From Chloroflexota bacterium (GTDB taxonomy: Bacteria > Chloroflexota > UBA5177 > JANWHV01), in NCBI GenBank assembly GCA_025450375.1, contig JANWHO010000186.1:1-8742 (forward strand): a stretch of DNA of 8,742 nt, in the 5' to 3' direction. Position 1 is the stretch's first letter. Every line of letters begins with the position of its first letter. The notes under the pieces are model-generated. The model had not been told where the DNA came from and did not search any database. It saw only the letters and a list, made by a program, of their open reading frames with translations. Positions 1-7,640 of this stretch are shown piece after piece. A program made the position numbers and the translations under genes.

Positions 1-7
1 TAGGCAG

Positions 8-30
8 TATCCGGGCGTACCGCGCGGATA
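8..30 (-). terminator. Imperfect hairpin after the dehydrogenase stop codon, possible transcript end
   Basis: A 23-base inverted repeat begins 13 bases past the dehydrogenase stop codon. The outer arms TATCCG and CGGATA pair perfectly, one mismatch follows, then GCG pairs with CGC around a three-base loop. No run of T follows in the transcribed direction before the window edge, so it is not a textbook intrinsic terminator. It could be a 3' stabilising hairpin or an operator for a gene beyond the left edge. Confidence 0.35.
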
Positions 31-43
31 TGCGAGGAAAGTA

Positions 44-1093
44 TCACTCCGGCTCGGTAGGCAGCACCATGGCGCGCACCACGCCCTCGCGATAGGTTGC
101 CGCCGTCTCCAGCGCGGCGGCGGTTTGGGAAAGCGGGAAGCGATGGGTGGCCAGGGCGTGCAAGGCAACCTTTCCGCGGCTCAGCAGATCGATACAGGCG
201 GGATAGGTTTGGTTCATCCGTCGCGAAAGGTCGAGCGAGATCTCCTTGCGCCGGGCCGGGGAGGCTCGGAGGGTGATACTATCTTCCGCCGGGATTCCCA
301 CCACGACGACGTGGCCGCCGTTGCGGGCGGCCTCCACGCATTGGTTGGCGGTGTCCTTCACCCAGGCCGATTCAATCGCCACGTCCACCCCCCGCTGACC
401 GGTCGCGTCATGCACGAATTGGACCACGTCACCGTCATTCGCGTTCAACAGGTGATCGGCGCCAAAGCTTCGCGCGGCCTCCAGCCGCCATACATGCCGG
501 TCCGACACGAAGATACGCCGGGCCCCCGAGAGGCGCGCTAGCTGAACCAGGAGGAGGCCGATTGCCCCACAGCCTATGATCAATACATCGTCATTGAGCG
601 CAATTTTGGCCAGGCGGATCGCGTGAAGCGCCACGCCCAGGGGCTCAAGGAGGGCCGCCGAGACCGCGTCCACGCCCGGCGGAAGAGCGATGCACTGCTC
701 GGCGGGATGAACCATGCGCGTTCGCAAGGCTCCGTGGCGGGGAAAGAGTCCCATGAACTGTAGGTGAGTACAAAGGTGCTGCTGTCCACTCTGGCAACGC
801 TCGCACTCGCCGCAGTGGATGGCGGGATCAATTGCTACGAGCTGTCCTACCTGGAACCTGGCCTCCAGCCCCGGCCCCAGCGCCGCCACCCGCCCAGCCG
901 CCTCGTGTCCGAGGACCAGTGGACCGGCCACCACCGTCCCCCCAATCTCTCCATTCAGATAATTGTGGAGGTCGCTGCCGCAGATCCCCACGGCGGCGAC
1001 ATCGAGCAACACCTCGCCTGGGCCCGGCGCCTCATCGGGCATCTCCTCGATGCGGATATCGCGTGGCCCATACAGGAACGCCGCCTGTACCAT
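44..1093 (-). CDS. Zinc-dependent medium-chain dehydrogenase, sorbitol/polyol dehydrogenase type
   Basis: A 349-residue cytosolic oxidoreductase of the medium-chain dehydrogenase superfamily, expected to oxidise a secondary alcohol of a polyol or sugar with NAD+. Seen directly: the catalytic zinc ligands Cys38 (GICGSD), His63-Glu64 (GHEAAG) and Glu150 (LEPLG); a full structural-zinc set Cys94, Cys97, Cys100 and Cys108; the Rossmann motif GCGAIG at 174-179; and Asp198 at the end of the second strand, which usually indicates NAD+ rather than NADP+. The C-terminal RRMNQTYPACIDLL stretch resembles sorbitol/xylitol dehydrogenases. I chose the ATG at 1091-1093 because an AGGGGG Shine-Dalgarno lies 4 bases upstream; a TTG one codon earlier would leave only one base of spacing. 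It lies 146 bases after the isomerase gene on the same strand, so it may be the last gene of the cluster or separately transcribed. A pentitol substrate is an inference from context; threonine- or other alcohol-dehydrogenase activity is not excluded. Confidence 0.9.
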   Translation of the reverse strand: MVQAAFLYGPRDIRIEEMPDEAPGPGEVLLDVAAVGICGSDLHNYLNGEIGGTVVAGPLVLGHEAAGRVAALGPGLEARFQVGQLVAIDPAIHCGECERCQSGQQHLCTHLQFMGLFPRHGALRTRMVHPAEQCIALPPGVDAVSAALLEPLGVALHAIRLAKIALNDDVLIIGCGAIGLLLVQLARLSGARRIFVSDRHVWRLEAARSFGADHLLNANDGDVVQFVHDATGQRGVDVAIESAWVKDTANQCVEAARNGGHVVVVGIPAEDSITLRASPARRKEISLDLSRRMNQTYPACIDLLSRGKVALHALATHRFPLSQTAAALETAATYREGVVRAMVLPTEPE

Positions 1094-1239
1094 CAAACCC
1101 CCTGATCCTAGACTCTATCGGCGAATTGGATCATCCACTAGCAATGCCGTCCCCTGGGAGCGCGAGACACCCACAAGTTGGGTACCCGGCTCGTCCCGTA
1201 GCGCCAAATGACCGCCTGCCGCCGCTGCGCTAACTCATG
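1094..1239 (-). other. Intergenic gap between the isomerase and dehydrogenase genes
   Basis: This 146-base stretch has no convincing gene or strong sigma-70 promoter. It contains a small inverted repeat, CACCCA and TGGGTA (one wobble pair) around a five-base loop, at 1168-1184, with no T tract after it. It also contains the 11-base palindrome TGGATCATCCA at 1127-1137. The gap is much longer than the 3 and 18 bases between the ara genes, so a separate promoter or internal processing site is possible but not shown. Confidence 0.5.
1127..1137. promoter_or_regulatory. Perfect 11-base palindrome upstream of the dehydrogenase, possible operator
   Basis: TGGAT-C-ATCCA is a perfect palindrome with one central base, ending 33 bases before the dehydrogenase ATG. 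Read in the gene's direction, its TGGATGATC core also occurs upstream of araB at a very similar distance from the start codon. Short palindromes arise by chance, and a TGGATCCA octamer also occurs inside the isomerase gene at 2206-2213, so the operator call is tentative. Confidence 0.25.
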
Positions 1240-2706
1240 CTATTGATGATAATACACGGGCCAGCCAAGATATTTCTGGAGTGCTTCCCGGATGATCGGT
1301 CCCACCCGCGTTTGATTCACCGAGACGTGGTGCTCATAGCCGTTCTCACAGATGTAGGTGAGCAGTTCCTGGAATCGCGGGATGCTGACCACTCCATAGC
1401 CGCCAAAGGTGTCCAGGGGGTCATTGGTGAACTGGCCTTCCCCAACGTACGCGGTGATTCTGCCGGCCAGGTCATCGGTTGAGACGCGCAGATAGGTAAA
1501 TGGATTTCCCCGGACGCGGCCAACCACCGTGCCGTAGGTATTTTCTCGGCCCACCGTGCCCGCGATGATCGCCTGATAATCCATCTTGAGAATCTCGTCC
1601 AGGAAGATCGTCTTGGGGAGATTGGAGCAATGGAAGACCACCCCTTTGTCGGGGTCATCACCATAATTGTTGTTCCAATCGACCAGGGCGCTGGGTTTCC
1701 CGGAGGCAAGGACGAGGGCCAGCATGCCCACTACTCCCACCACGTCGGTCTCGCAGGCCGAGGGAGTCAGGCTGTCGCTCGCCATACTCATGATCGTGCA
1801 AGGAACCACTCCGAAGTACTCCTCCATGGAGGTCCAGCACTGGATCGCGGTGGCGTCCAGTTGTCCGGCGGCCGTCCATTGGTCGATCACGACCCCTAGC
1901 TTCGACATCTTGATTACCGCTGATTCGGGGACGCCGCGGGCGTTCGCGTAGCGCTCAATGGACTGCCGTTTCGCGATCACACTGTCGTCGGTCGCCTCCA
2001 GCCGGTCAATGCGGCCAAAGACTTCAGACAGGTCAAGTGTCTCGACGCTGATCCCGGATTGCTCAAGAAGCTTTTCGCTGTAACGCACGGTGTTGAAGTT
2101 GGTCGGTCGGGCCCCGATCGCCCCGACGCGGGCCCGGCGCATCCCGCGGACCACCCGGCAGACCGCCGCGAAGCTCTTCAGGTCGCTCTGAAACGCGGGG
2201 CTGGCTGGATCCATGGTGTGCAGGGAGGTGAGGGTGTAGGGAATATTGTACTGCCGCAGGTTGTTGCAGGCGCTCATTTTTCCGCAAAAGCTGTCGCGCC
2301 GTGAGTCAATGCCCATGCGGGTCGGATCGTCGGGGAAAGCATGAATCAGCACCGGAACGTTCAGTTCGGCGAACCGGATCGTGTTGGCAATCGCCCGCTC
2401 ATCGCCAAAATTGGGCAAAGTCACGAGAATGCCGTCGATCTCGTCCCGGTGCTGGCGGAAGACCTCGGCGCATAGGCGAGACTCGTCAAGGGACTCAATC
2501 GCTCCATGGTCGGTGGCGCCGCTATCGGGAATGATCGCCCGAATGCCCGCCCCTTCGAGCACCCGCAGGATGGTCTCGCGTCCCTCGGCGGCCAGATGGT
2601 GCGGGAAGAAGCCGCGGTTCCCTACAATCACCCCCAGAGTGACCGGGCGATTGAGTGGCGAGTGTTTGGTGATTGAACCAGCTGCCTGGGTGCTGGGCTG
2701 AGCCAT
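1240..2706 (-). CDS. L-fucose isomerase-family ketol-isomerase, probable L-arabinose isomerase
   Basis: A 488-residue cytosolic aldose-ketose isomerase of the L-fucose/L-arabinose isomerase superfamily. From its place beside araB and araD it probably converts L-arabinose to L-ribulose using a divalent metal. Seen: an N-terminal domain starting around residue 22 (VTLGVIVGNRGFFP), a middle domain with GAIGARPTNFNTVRYSEK near 195-212, and a C-terminal domain with ACETDV (Glu319), LVDWNN (Asp343), VFHCSN (His359) and a late His459-His460 pair. Glu319, Asp343 and a C-terminal histidine are my candidates for the family's metal ligands; this assignment is by motif position, not alignment. It lacks the general look of classical AraA and better fits the L-fucose isomerase-like group. 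The ATG at 2704-2706 follows a GGGGGAGAGGG purine tract and lies 18 bases after the araD stop. Alternatives are an L-fucose or D-arabinose isomerase, but the neighbours favour L-arabinose. Confidence 0.82.
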   Translation of the reverse strand: MAQPSTQAAGSITKHSPLNRPVTLGVIVGNRGFFPHHLAAEGRETILRVLEGAGIRAIIPDSGATDHGAIESLDESRLCAEVFRQHRDEIDGILVTLPNFGDERAIANTIRFAELNVPVLIHAFPDDPTRMGIDSRRDSFCGKMSACNNLRQYNIPYTLTSLHTMDPASPAFQSDLKSFAAVCRVVRGMRRARVGAIGARPTNFNTVRYSEKLLEQSGISVETLDLSEVFGRIDRLEATDDSVIAKRQSIERYANARGVPESAVIKMSKLGVVIDQWTAAGQLDATAIQCWTSMEEYFGVVPCTIMSMASDSLTPSACETDVVGVVGMLALVLASGKPSALVDWNNNYGDDPDKGVVFHCSNLPKTIFLDEILKMDYQAIIAGTVGRENTYGTVVGRVRGNPFTYLRVSTDDLAGRITAYVGEGQFTNDPLDTFGGYGVVSIPRFQELLTYICENGYEHHVSVNQTRVGPIIREALQKYLGWPVYYHQ

Positions 2707-2724
2707 GATCCCTCTCCCCCTACT

Positions 2725-3384
2725 CTATTGCCCGTACACGTTGGTGTACCGGGCGTACAGACTATCCAGATCCTCCTGGGCGATCGGGATCGGCGTCCCG
2801 AGATTCCCCAGCTGCAAGGCCAGCCATGAGGTTCTGGCGCTGTCCTCGGCCATCACCGCCGCCTTTACCGCCGCCTCGACGGAGGTTCCCACCGTAAATA
2901 CCCCGTGGTTCCTCAAGATGACGGCCGGGCTACGGGAGCCGGTCAGACAACGCACAACCTCACGGCCAATCTCCTCGCCGCCGATCAGCGCGAAGCCGCC
3001 GCACGGGATCTCGCCGCCGAATTCATCCGCCATCCCGGTGAGGAAACAGGGAATCGGCTTCCCCAGGGCCGCGAATGCCGTCGCGTACCGCGAGTGGGTA
3101 TGCACGATGCCGTTGACATGCGGCATCTGGCGGTACAGGTAACAATGTGAGGCAGTGTCGGACGATGGCTTGAGCGAACCCTCCACCACGGAACCGTCAA
3201 GATCGACCACCACCATGTTTTCCGGTGTCAGTTCCTCGAAACGGATGCCACTGGGCTTGATCACGATCAGTTCGGTATCCGGATCGCGCGCGCTGATGTT
3301 GCCCATGGTCCAAACCACAAGCTCGTATTTTGGTAGTTCCAGGTGGAGGCGGTACACCTCCTGGCGCGTGGCCGCGAGTGACAT
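2725..3384 (-). CDS. araD: L-ribulose-5-phosphate 4-epimerase
   Basis: A 219-residue class II aldolase-fold enzyme (E. coli AraD has 231) that converts L-ribulose 5-phosphate to D-xylulose 5-phosphate by zinc-dependent retro-aldol and aldol chemistry in the cytosol. Seen: phosphate-binding motifs GNISA (28-32) and KPSG (43-46); KPSSDT with Asp76; zinc ligands HTHS (His95, His97) and RNHG (His160); Asp120 in ADEF; and a terminal YGQ. Asp76 in SSDT is characteristic of the epimerase, whereas L-fuculose-phosphate aldolase carries a catalytic glutamate in this region, so the aldolase reading is less likely even though the adjacent isomerase belongs to the fucose isomerase family. The ATG is only 3 bases after the araB stop codon. 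A GGGGAAG tract within the araB end sits about 9 bases upstream, so translation is probably coupled to araB. Its product is the direct substrate of the phosphoketolase encoded upstream. Confidence 0.92.
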   Translation of the reverse strand: MSLAATRQEVYRLHLELPKYELVVWTMGNISARDPDTELIVIKPSGIRFEELTPENMVVVDLDGSVVEGSLKPSSDTASHCYLYRQMPHVNGIVHTHSRYATAFAALGKPIPCFLTGMADEFGGEIPCGGFALIGGEEIGREVVRCLTGSRSPAVILRNHGVFTVGTSVEAAVKAAVMAEDSARTSWLALQLGNLGTPIPIAQEDLDSLYARYTNVYGQ

Positions 3385-3387
3385 GAC

Positions 3388-5043
3388 CTATGCTTCCCCG
3401 TGCCGGTCGCGTCTCAACCGCTTCAGACGCTTCATCACATCGTTGGCGCCCCGGCCAAAATAGTCATACAGCAGGGTATAGTCGGCATATAGCTGGTCGT
3501 AGACCGCGCTGTTCGTGGGGATTGGGCGGACCACCTCCGCGCGCAGCTTGCCCATCGCATGGGCGGCGTCCTGAATCGTGGGGTAGAGGCCGGCGGCGAC
3601 CGCCGCGTGCATGGCGGCGCCCAGCGCGGGCGCCTGGCTGGAGCCTGCCAGATAGATCGGCTTCCCGGTGATATCCGCGTAGATCTGGAGCAGCAGCGCG
3701 TTCTTCTCCGCCAGACCACCGGCCGCGACCAGGTCGTGAATGGCAATCCCGCTCCGTTCGAATGCCTCGATAATCATCCGGGTGCCGTACGCGGTTGCCT
3801 CGATGAGCGCGCGGTAGATCTCGGGGGCTCGCGTGGCAAGGGTGGCCCCGACCAGGAGTCCGGTCAGATCGGCGTCCACCAGGGTGGAGCGGTTCCCATT
3901 CCACCAATCCAGGGCCAGCAGTCCCGACTCTCCGGGCGCCTGTTTCGCCGCCTCAAGTTCCAGGTGCTTATGAATGTCCTGTCCCGCCGCGCGGGCCGCG
4001 TCGAAGTATTCCGCCGGCACCGCGTGGTCGACGAACCAGGCGAAGATGTCTCCCACCCCGCTCTGGCCGGCTTCATAGCCGTACAAGCCGGGAATGACCC
4101 CGCCATCCACCACGCCGCACATCCCCTCGACCGCCCGCGGTTCCTTGCCTACTAGTATATGGCAGGTGGAGGTGCCCATGATCATCAGCATCCGCCCAGG
4201 CGCCGTGAGTTTGACGGCGGGCGCCGTCACATGCGCGTCCACGTTCGCCACCGCCACCGCGATTCCCGTCGGCAGCCCGAGTCGCGCCGCCGTGGGCTCG
4301 GTCAGCCCTCCGGCGCGGGCGCCAAGGGCCGCGAACTCCCGGCTGAGGCGGGTATCCACCACGTCCGCGAAGGCGGGATTGAGGGCGGCGAAGTAGTCTC
4401 GGGAGGGGAAGGCGCCGTCCTGGACCATTGCCTTGTACCCAGCCGTGCAGGCATTCCGCGTCTCAACCCCGGTCAGCTGCCAGACCACCCAATCGGCCGC
4501 CTCGATGAAACGATCGGCCTCCGCGTAGAGGTCGGGCGCTTCCTCCAGGATTTGCAGGGCCTTGCTGAAGAACCACTCGGACGAGATCTTGCCGCCGTAC
4601 CGCTCCAGCCAGGTTTCGTTCCGCTGGCGGGCTACCTCGTTGATCCGATCTGCCTGGGCTTGCGCGGCATGGTGCTTCCACAGCTTGACCCAGGCGTGTG
4701 GATGAGCCCGCCAGCGGTCGAGCAAGCACAAAGGGGTGCCGTCACGCGTGGTGGGCAGCATGGTGCAGGCGGTGAAATCAATCGCGATCCCAGCAACTTC
4801 CGCGGCTGGGACACCGCTTTGATCCATAACCTTGGGAATGGTAATCCAAAGCGCCTCAAGATAGTCGTGGGGATCCTGCAAGGCCCAGTCGGGTGGGAGC
4901 GGCTTGCCGCTGTCGGGCAGGTGGTGGTCAATGACCCCGTGAGAGTATGAATACACCGCGGTGGCCACTTCTCGTCCATCGCGTACATCCACCAGTAAGG
5001 CCCGCGCGGACTCCGTGCCGTAGTCTACGCCAATGGTATACAT
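3388..5043 (-). CDS. araB: Ribulokinase, FGGY sugar kinase family
   Basis: A 551-residue cytosolic kinase that phosphorylates L-ribulose to L-ribulose 5-phosphate with ATP. It is close to Bacillus-type AraB in length and motif order. Seen: the N-terminal GVDYGTESARALLVD phosphate-binding loop (5-19); DFTACTMLPTT (89-99); NVDAH with Asp269, the probable catalytic base; GTSTCH (290-295); the ribulokinase signature GYEAGQSGVGDIFAWFV (322-338); DWWNGNRS (379-386); and AAGGLAEKN (440-448) in the C-terminal nucleotide-binding half. The frame is open further upstream to a TTG at 5065-5067, but I place the start at the ATG at 5041-5043, because GGAGG lies 7 bases before it and homologues begin at the M-x-x-IGVDYG stretch. 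It is the first gene of the compact araB-araD-isomerase block and follows a 167-base gap with promoter-like sequence. The stop codon is 3 bases from the araD ATG. Some ribulokinases also accept D-ribulose. Confidence 0.95.
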   Translation of the reverse strand: MYTIGVDYGTESARALLVDVRDGREVATAVYSYSHGVIDHHLPDSGKPLPPDWALQDPHDYLEALWITIPKVMDQSGVPAAEVAGIAIDFTACTMLPTTRDGTPLCLLDRWRAHPHAWVKLWKHHAAQAQADRINEVARQRNETWLERYGGKISSEWFFSKALQILEEAPDLYAEADRFIEAADWVVWQLTGVETRNACTAGYKAMVQDGAFPSRDYFAALNPAFADVVDTRLSREFAALGARAGGLTEPTAARLGLPTGIAVAVANVDAHVTAPAVKLTAPGRMLMIMGTSTCHILVGKEPRAVEGMCGVVDGGVIPGLYGYEAGQSGVGDIFAWFVDHAVPAEYFDAARAAGQDIHKHLELEAAKQAPGESGLLALDWWNGNRSTLVDADLTGLLVGATLATRAPEIYRALIEATAYGTRMIIEAFERSGIAIHDLVAAGGLAEKNALLLQIYADITGKPIYLAGSSQAPALGAAMHAAVAAGLYPTIQDAAHAMGKLRAEVVRPIPTNSAVYDQLYADYTLLYDYFGRGANDVMKRLKRLRRDRHGEA

Positions 5044-5050
5044 GCATTTG

Positions 5051-5055
5051 CCTCC
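5051..5055 (-). promoter_or_regulatory. Shine-Dalgarno of araB, fixes its start
   Basis: In the gene's direction the sequence reads GGAGG, seven bases, then ATG. This spacing is near ideal and decides for the ATG at 5041-5043 over the upstream TTG at 5065-5067. An out-of-frame ATG lies four bases before the chosen start and is not expected to be used. Confidence 0.8.
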
Positions 5056-5080
5056 ATACTGGGACAATCGTGAAGGCGGC

Positions 5081-5089
5081 GATCATCCA
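5081..5089 (-). promoter_or_regulatory. TGGATGATC motif in the araB leader, shared with the dehydrogenase leader
   Basis: The nine bases TGGATGATC end 37 bases before the araB ATG. The same nine bases in the same orientation end 35 bases before the dehydrogenase ATG (1129-1137). The equal placement suggests a common regulator or leader element. Only the dehydrogenase copy is a full palindrome. This is inference from two copies. Confidence 0.22.
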
Positions 5090-5131
5090 GGGGCATGGTA
5101 CCGCGCCTGGACCGCGGGCACGAACAACAAC

Positions 5132-5145
5132 CGATTTATTCATCG
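5132..5145. promoter_or_regulatory. AT-rich 14-base near-palindrome upstream of araB, possible operator
   Basis: CGATTTATTCATCG matches its own reverse complement at 10 of 14 positions (CGAT..AT..ATCG). It stands out as AT-rich in a GC-rich window and lies just downstream of the candidate -10 box at 5164-5169, where a repressor could block transcription of araB. No match to a named operator is claimed; it does not resemble the Bacillus AraR box closely. Confidence 0.25.
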
Positions 5146-5163
5146 CTTGAACGAATTGGGTGA

Positions 5164-5192
5164 AAGGTAACACTGGATCCAGGCGCCGTCAA
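5164..5192 (-). promoter_or_regulatory. Candidate sigma-70 promoter for the araB-araD-isomerase block
   Basis: In the direction of araB there is TTGACG (5187-5192, five of six bases of the -35 consensus), a 17-base spacer, then TACCTT (5164-5169), a weak -10 match with only the outer positions agreeing. The spacer contains the ten-base perfect palindrome CTGGATCCAG (5173-5182), a position where a bound repressor would occlude polymerase. The site starts 19 bases past the xfp stop codon, so the ara block may be transcribed both from here and by read-through from ackA-xfp. Confidence 0.35.
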
Positions 5193-5210
5193 GCTATGTG
5201 GAGGAACTTT

Positions 5211-7640
5211 CTAGCTCCACCTCCAGTCTCGAATCTCGGGCGGATCCTCGAAGTGCTCCCGTGAATAGGTGACGGAGTCCGCGATCCGCGACTCCAGTTC
5301 CGCGATCAGGTTCAGCGCGTTGGGGACGGCAGGAGATACTCGCCGAAGCGCCTCGATGCAGAGGTGGTAGCGGCTCATTTGGTTCAGAATCACCATGTCG
5401 AATGGGGTGGTGGTCGTGCCTTGTTCATTAAAGCCGCGGACATGGAAACGCTCCGCGTTGGTTCGCCCGTGGATGATCTCGTGGACCGCTCGCTGGTAGC
5501 CGTGGAAGGCGAAAATCACCGGTCTGGCGGCGGTGAACAGTTCCACGAATGCCGGCTCGCTCATCCCATGGGGATGCTGATCCTCGGGGAACAAGACCAT
5601 CAGATCCACTACGTTGACCACCCGCGTCTTGATCTCGGGCACTCTTTCCCGGAGCCAGTGCGCGGCCGCCAGGAGTTCCAGAGTAGGGATATCGCCCGCC
5701 GAGGCGAGGACCACGTCCGGCTCTTGCCCGCGATCGTTGCCGGCCCACTGCCAGATTGAAGCACCGCGGGCACAATGCTCGGCTGCCGACTCCATATCCA
5801 GATACTGGAGCTGCGGTTGCTTATCAATCACGATCAAGTTTACATAATCACGGCTACGAAGAGAGTGATCCGCCACCGACAGGAGACAGTTGGCGTCCGG
5901 AGGGAGATAGATCCGCGCTACCGTGCCTCGCTTGGAGAGCATGACATCGATCAGCCCGGGTCCCTGGTGGCTAAAACCGTTGTGGTCGTTGCGCCAGCAG
6001 GTGGAGGTCAGCAGAATGTTCAGGGATGCGAGCGGCTCCCGCCAGGGCAGGTTCCTGGCCTCCTGCAACCATTTGGTGTGTTGGATGGTCATGGAGGCCG
6101 AAACCATGGCGAACGATTCGTAGGTGACATAGATACCATGGCGACCGGTCAGGGTGTATCCCTCTAGCCAGCCCTCGCAATTGTGCTCGCTGAGTACTTC
6201 CATGACCCGGCCAGTTGGGGATACGTGGTCGTCAATGCTGATCGTCTCCCCGACGAAGCAGCGGTTTTCACTCTCGAAGATACTGTTCAGGCGGTTGGAG
6301 TTTGTTTCATCAGGACAGAAGATACGGAAATTTGCCTGACGGTCATTGTGCTTATAGACATCGCGGAGCATGACGCCCAGTTGGCGCGTGGATTCGTGTT
6401 GCTCCGCGCCCGGCCGCTCGACAGCCACCGCATAGTGGCGGAAGCTCGGGAGGTCGAGATCCACCAAGAGCTTCCCGCCATTGGCGTGAGGATTGGCGCC
6501 CATCCGTCGCGCGCCGCTGGGCGCGAGCGCCGCTAACGAAGGGACCAGGCGTCCGTTCTGGTCGAAGAGCCGCTGCGGGGCGTAGCTTCGCATCCAGCCT
6601 TCCAGTTGCTGGAGTTGGTCTGGGCTTGACCTGACATCGGCCAACGGCACCTGATGGGCCCGGAACGTCCCTTCCACCGGCAGCCCGCCGACCTCTTTGG
6701 GTCCGGTCCAGCCCTTCGGACTACGGAGCACGATAGCCGGCCACCGGGGCCGGCCATGCACGCCGTTGTCGCGCGCGTCTCTCTGGATGGCCCGAATCGT
6801 GTCATGGCACCGGTTCAGGGTTGCCGCGAAGAGCTGATGCGCGTCCATGGGGTCACCCGTTTCCACGAAATGCACCTCATAGCCGTTTCCTTCGATCACG
6901 GCCCGGACATCCTCGTCGCTTGCCCGTCCCAATACGGTGGGACCGCCAATCTTGTAGCCGTTCAGGTGCAAAATGGGCAGCACGGCGCCGTCGCGCGCGG
7001 GGTTGAGGAAGCTGGTTCCCTTCCAGGATCCGGCGAGCGGACCGGTCTCCGCCTCCCCGTCGCCCACCACCGCGACCACCAGCAAATCGGGATTATCAAA
7101 CGCCGCCCCAAAGGCATGAGTCAGCACGTAACCCAATTCGCCTCCTTCATGGATGGAGCCTGGGGTCGGCACGCTGACATGGCTGGGAATCCCGCCCGGA
7201 GTGGAGAACTGGCGGAAGAGCCGGCGGATCCCTTCCTCGTCCTGGGAAACGCGCGGGTAGATTTCGGAATAGGTTCCTTCGAGGTAGACATTCGCGACCA
7301 CCGCCGGGCCTCCATGGCCGGGGCCGGCAAGATAGATCGCGCTGACATCGCGTTCCTGAATCAGTCGATTGAGGTGCAGGTAGATGAAACTTAGCCCTGG
7401 TGAGGTGCCCCAATGGCCTAGCAACCTTGGCTTGATGTGCTCGGGGCGAAGGGACTCGCGGAGCAATGGATTGTCCTGCAGATAAATCTGGCCGATCGTC
7501 AGGTAGTTCGCGGCCTGCCAATAGGCATGCATGCGCTCGATCAACTCCGGCGCCAGGGGTCCGGCTGGCGCCTCGACCGGCTTCGGTTGGATGCCGGCGG
7601 ATTCCACCGCGCTGGAGATAGCAGGGTCAAACTGATACAT
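5211..7640 (-). CDS. xfp: Xylulose-5-phosphate/fructose-6-phosphate phosphoketolase
   Basis: A full-length 809-residue thiamine-diphosphate enzyme that cleaves D-xylulose 5-phosphate with phosphate into acetyl phosphate and glyceraldehyde 3-phosphate; many family members also use fructose 6-phosphate, and the sequence does not settle this. Motifs in order: LGHWGT (74-79), GPGHGG (106-111), GGIPSH (149-154), the cofactor motif [10 protein letters not shown] (193-202), [10 protein letters not shown] (225-234), CPDETNSNR with Glu445 (442-450), and [15 protein letters not shown] (548-562) with His553. All expected active-site histidines and the cofactor-activating glutamate are present. The ATG at 7638-7640 has AAGGAG six bases upstream, inside the end of ackA, and the two genes overlap by 14 bases, so translation is probably coupled. 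The downstream araB, araD and isomerase genes supply its xylulose 5-phosphate substrate and upstream ackA consumes its acetyl phosphate. No clear terminator follows the stop codon. Confidence 0.97.
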   Translation of the reverse strand: MYQFDPAISSAVESAGIQPKPVEAPAGPLAPELIERMHAYWQAANYLTIGQIYLQDNPLLRESLRPEHIKPRLLGHWGTSPGLSFIYLHLNRLIQERDVSAIYLAGPGHGGPAVVANVYLEGTYSEIYPRVSQDEEGIRRLFRQFSTPGGIPSHVSVPTPGSIHEGGELGYVLTHAFGAAFDNPDLLVVAVVGDGEAETGPLAGSWKGTSFLNPARDGAVLPILHLNGYKIGGPTVLGRASDEDVRAVIEGNGYEVHFVETGDPMDAHQLFAATLNRCHDTIRAIQRDARDNGVHGRPRWPAIVLRSPKGWTGPKEVGGLPVEGTFRAHQVPLADVRSSPDQLQQLEGWMRSYAPQRLFDQNGRLVPSLAALAPSGARRMGANPHANGGKLLVDLDLPSFRHYAVAVERPGAEQHESTRQLGVMLRDVYKHNDRQANFRIFCPDETNSNRLNSIFESENRCFVGETISIDDHVSPTGRVMEVLSEHNCEGWLEGYTLTGRHGIYVTYESFAMVSASMTIQHTKWLQEARNLPWREPLASLNILLTSTCWRNDHNGFSHQGPGLIDVMLSKRGTVARIYLPPDANCLLSVADHSLRSRDYVNLIVIDKQPQLQYLDMESAAEHCARGASIWQWAGNDRGQEPDVVLASAGDIPTLELLAAAHWLRERVPEIKTRVVNVVDLMVLFPEDQHPHGMSEPAFVELFTAARPVIFAFHGYQRAVHEIIHGRTNAERFHVRGFNEQGTTTTPFDMVILNQMSRYHLCIEALRRVSPAVPNALNLIAELESRIADSVTYSREHFEDPPEIRDWRWS

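Noticed and set aside
1168..1184. CACCCA/TGGGTA inverted repeat as a terminator of the isomerase transcript
   Set aside because: The stem is only six pairs including one wobble and no T run follows in the transcribed direction.
2206..2213. TGGATCCA palindrome as another operator copy
   Set aside because: It lies inside the isomerase coding sequence in a conserved frame and is short enough to occur by chance; it also warns against over-reading the similar site at 5173-5182.
2725..3384. Reading araD as L-fuculose-phosphate aldolase because of the fucose-isomerase-like neighbour
   Set aside because: The SSDT motif with Asp76, the terminal YGQ and the adjacent ribulokinase all match AraD rather than FucA.
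3559..4155. Plus-strand open frame of 198 codons
   Set aside because: Antisense to the C-terminal half of araB; low-complexity composition and no recognisable motif.
4159..4950. Plus-strand open frame of 263 codons
   Set aside because: It lies wholly opposite araB, whose motifs are unmistakable; the protein is Gly/Arg-rich with no recognisable domain. Long antisense frames are expected in GC-rich DNA.
6654..7394. Plus-strand open frame of 246 codons
   Set aside because: It is antisense to the conserved core of xfp, including its cofactor motif, and has no domain of its own.
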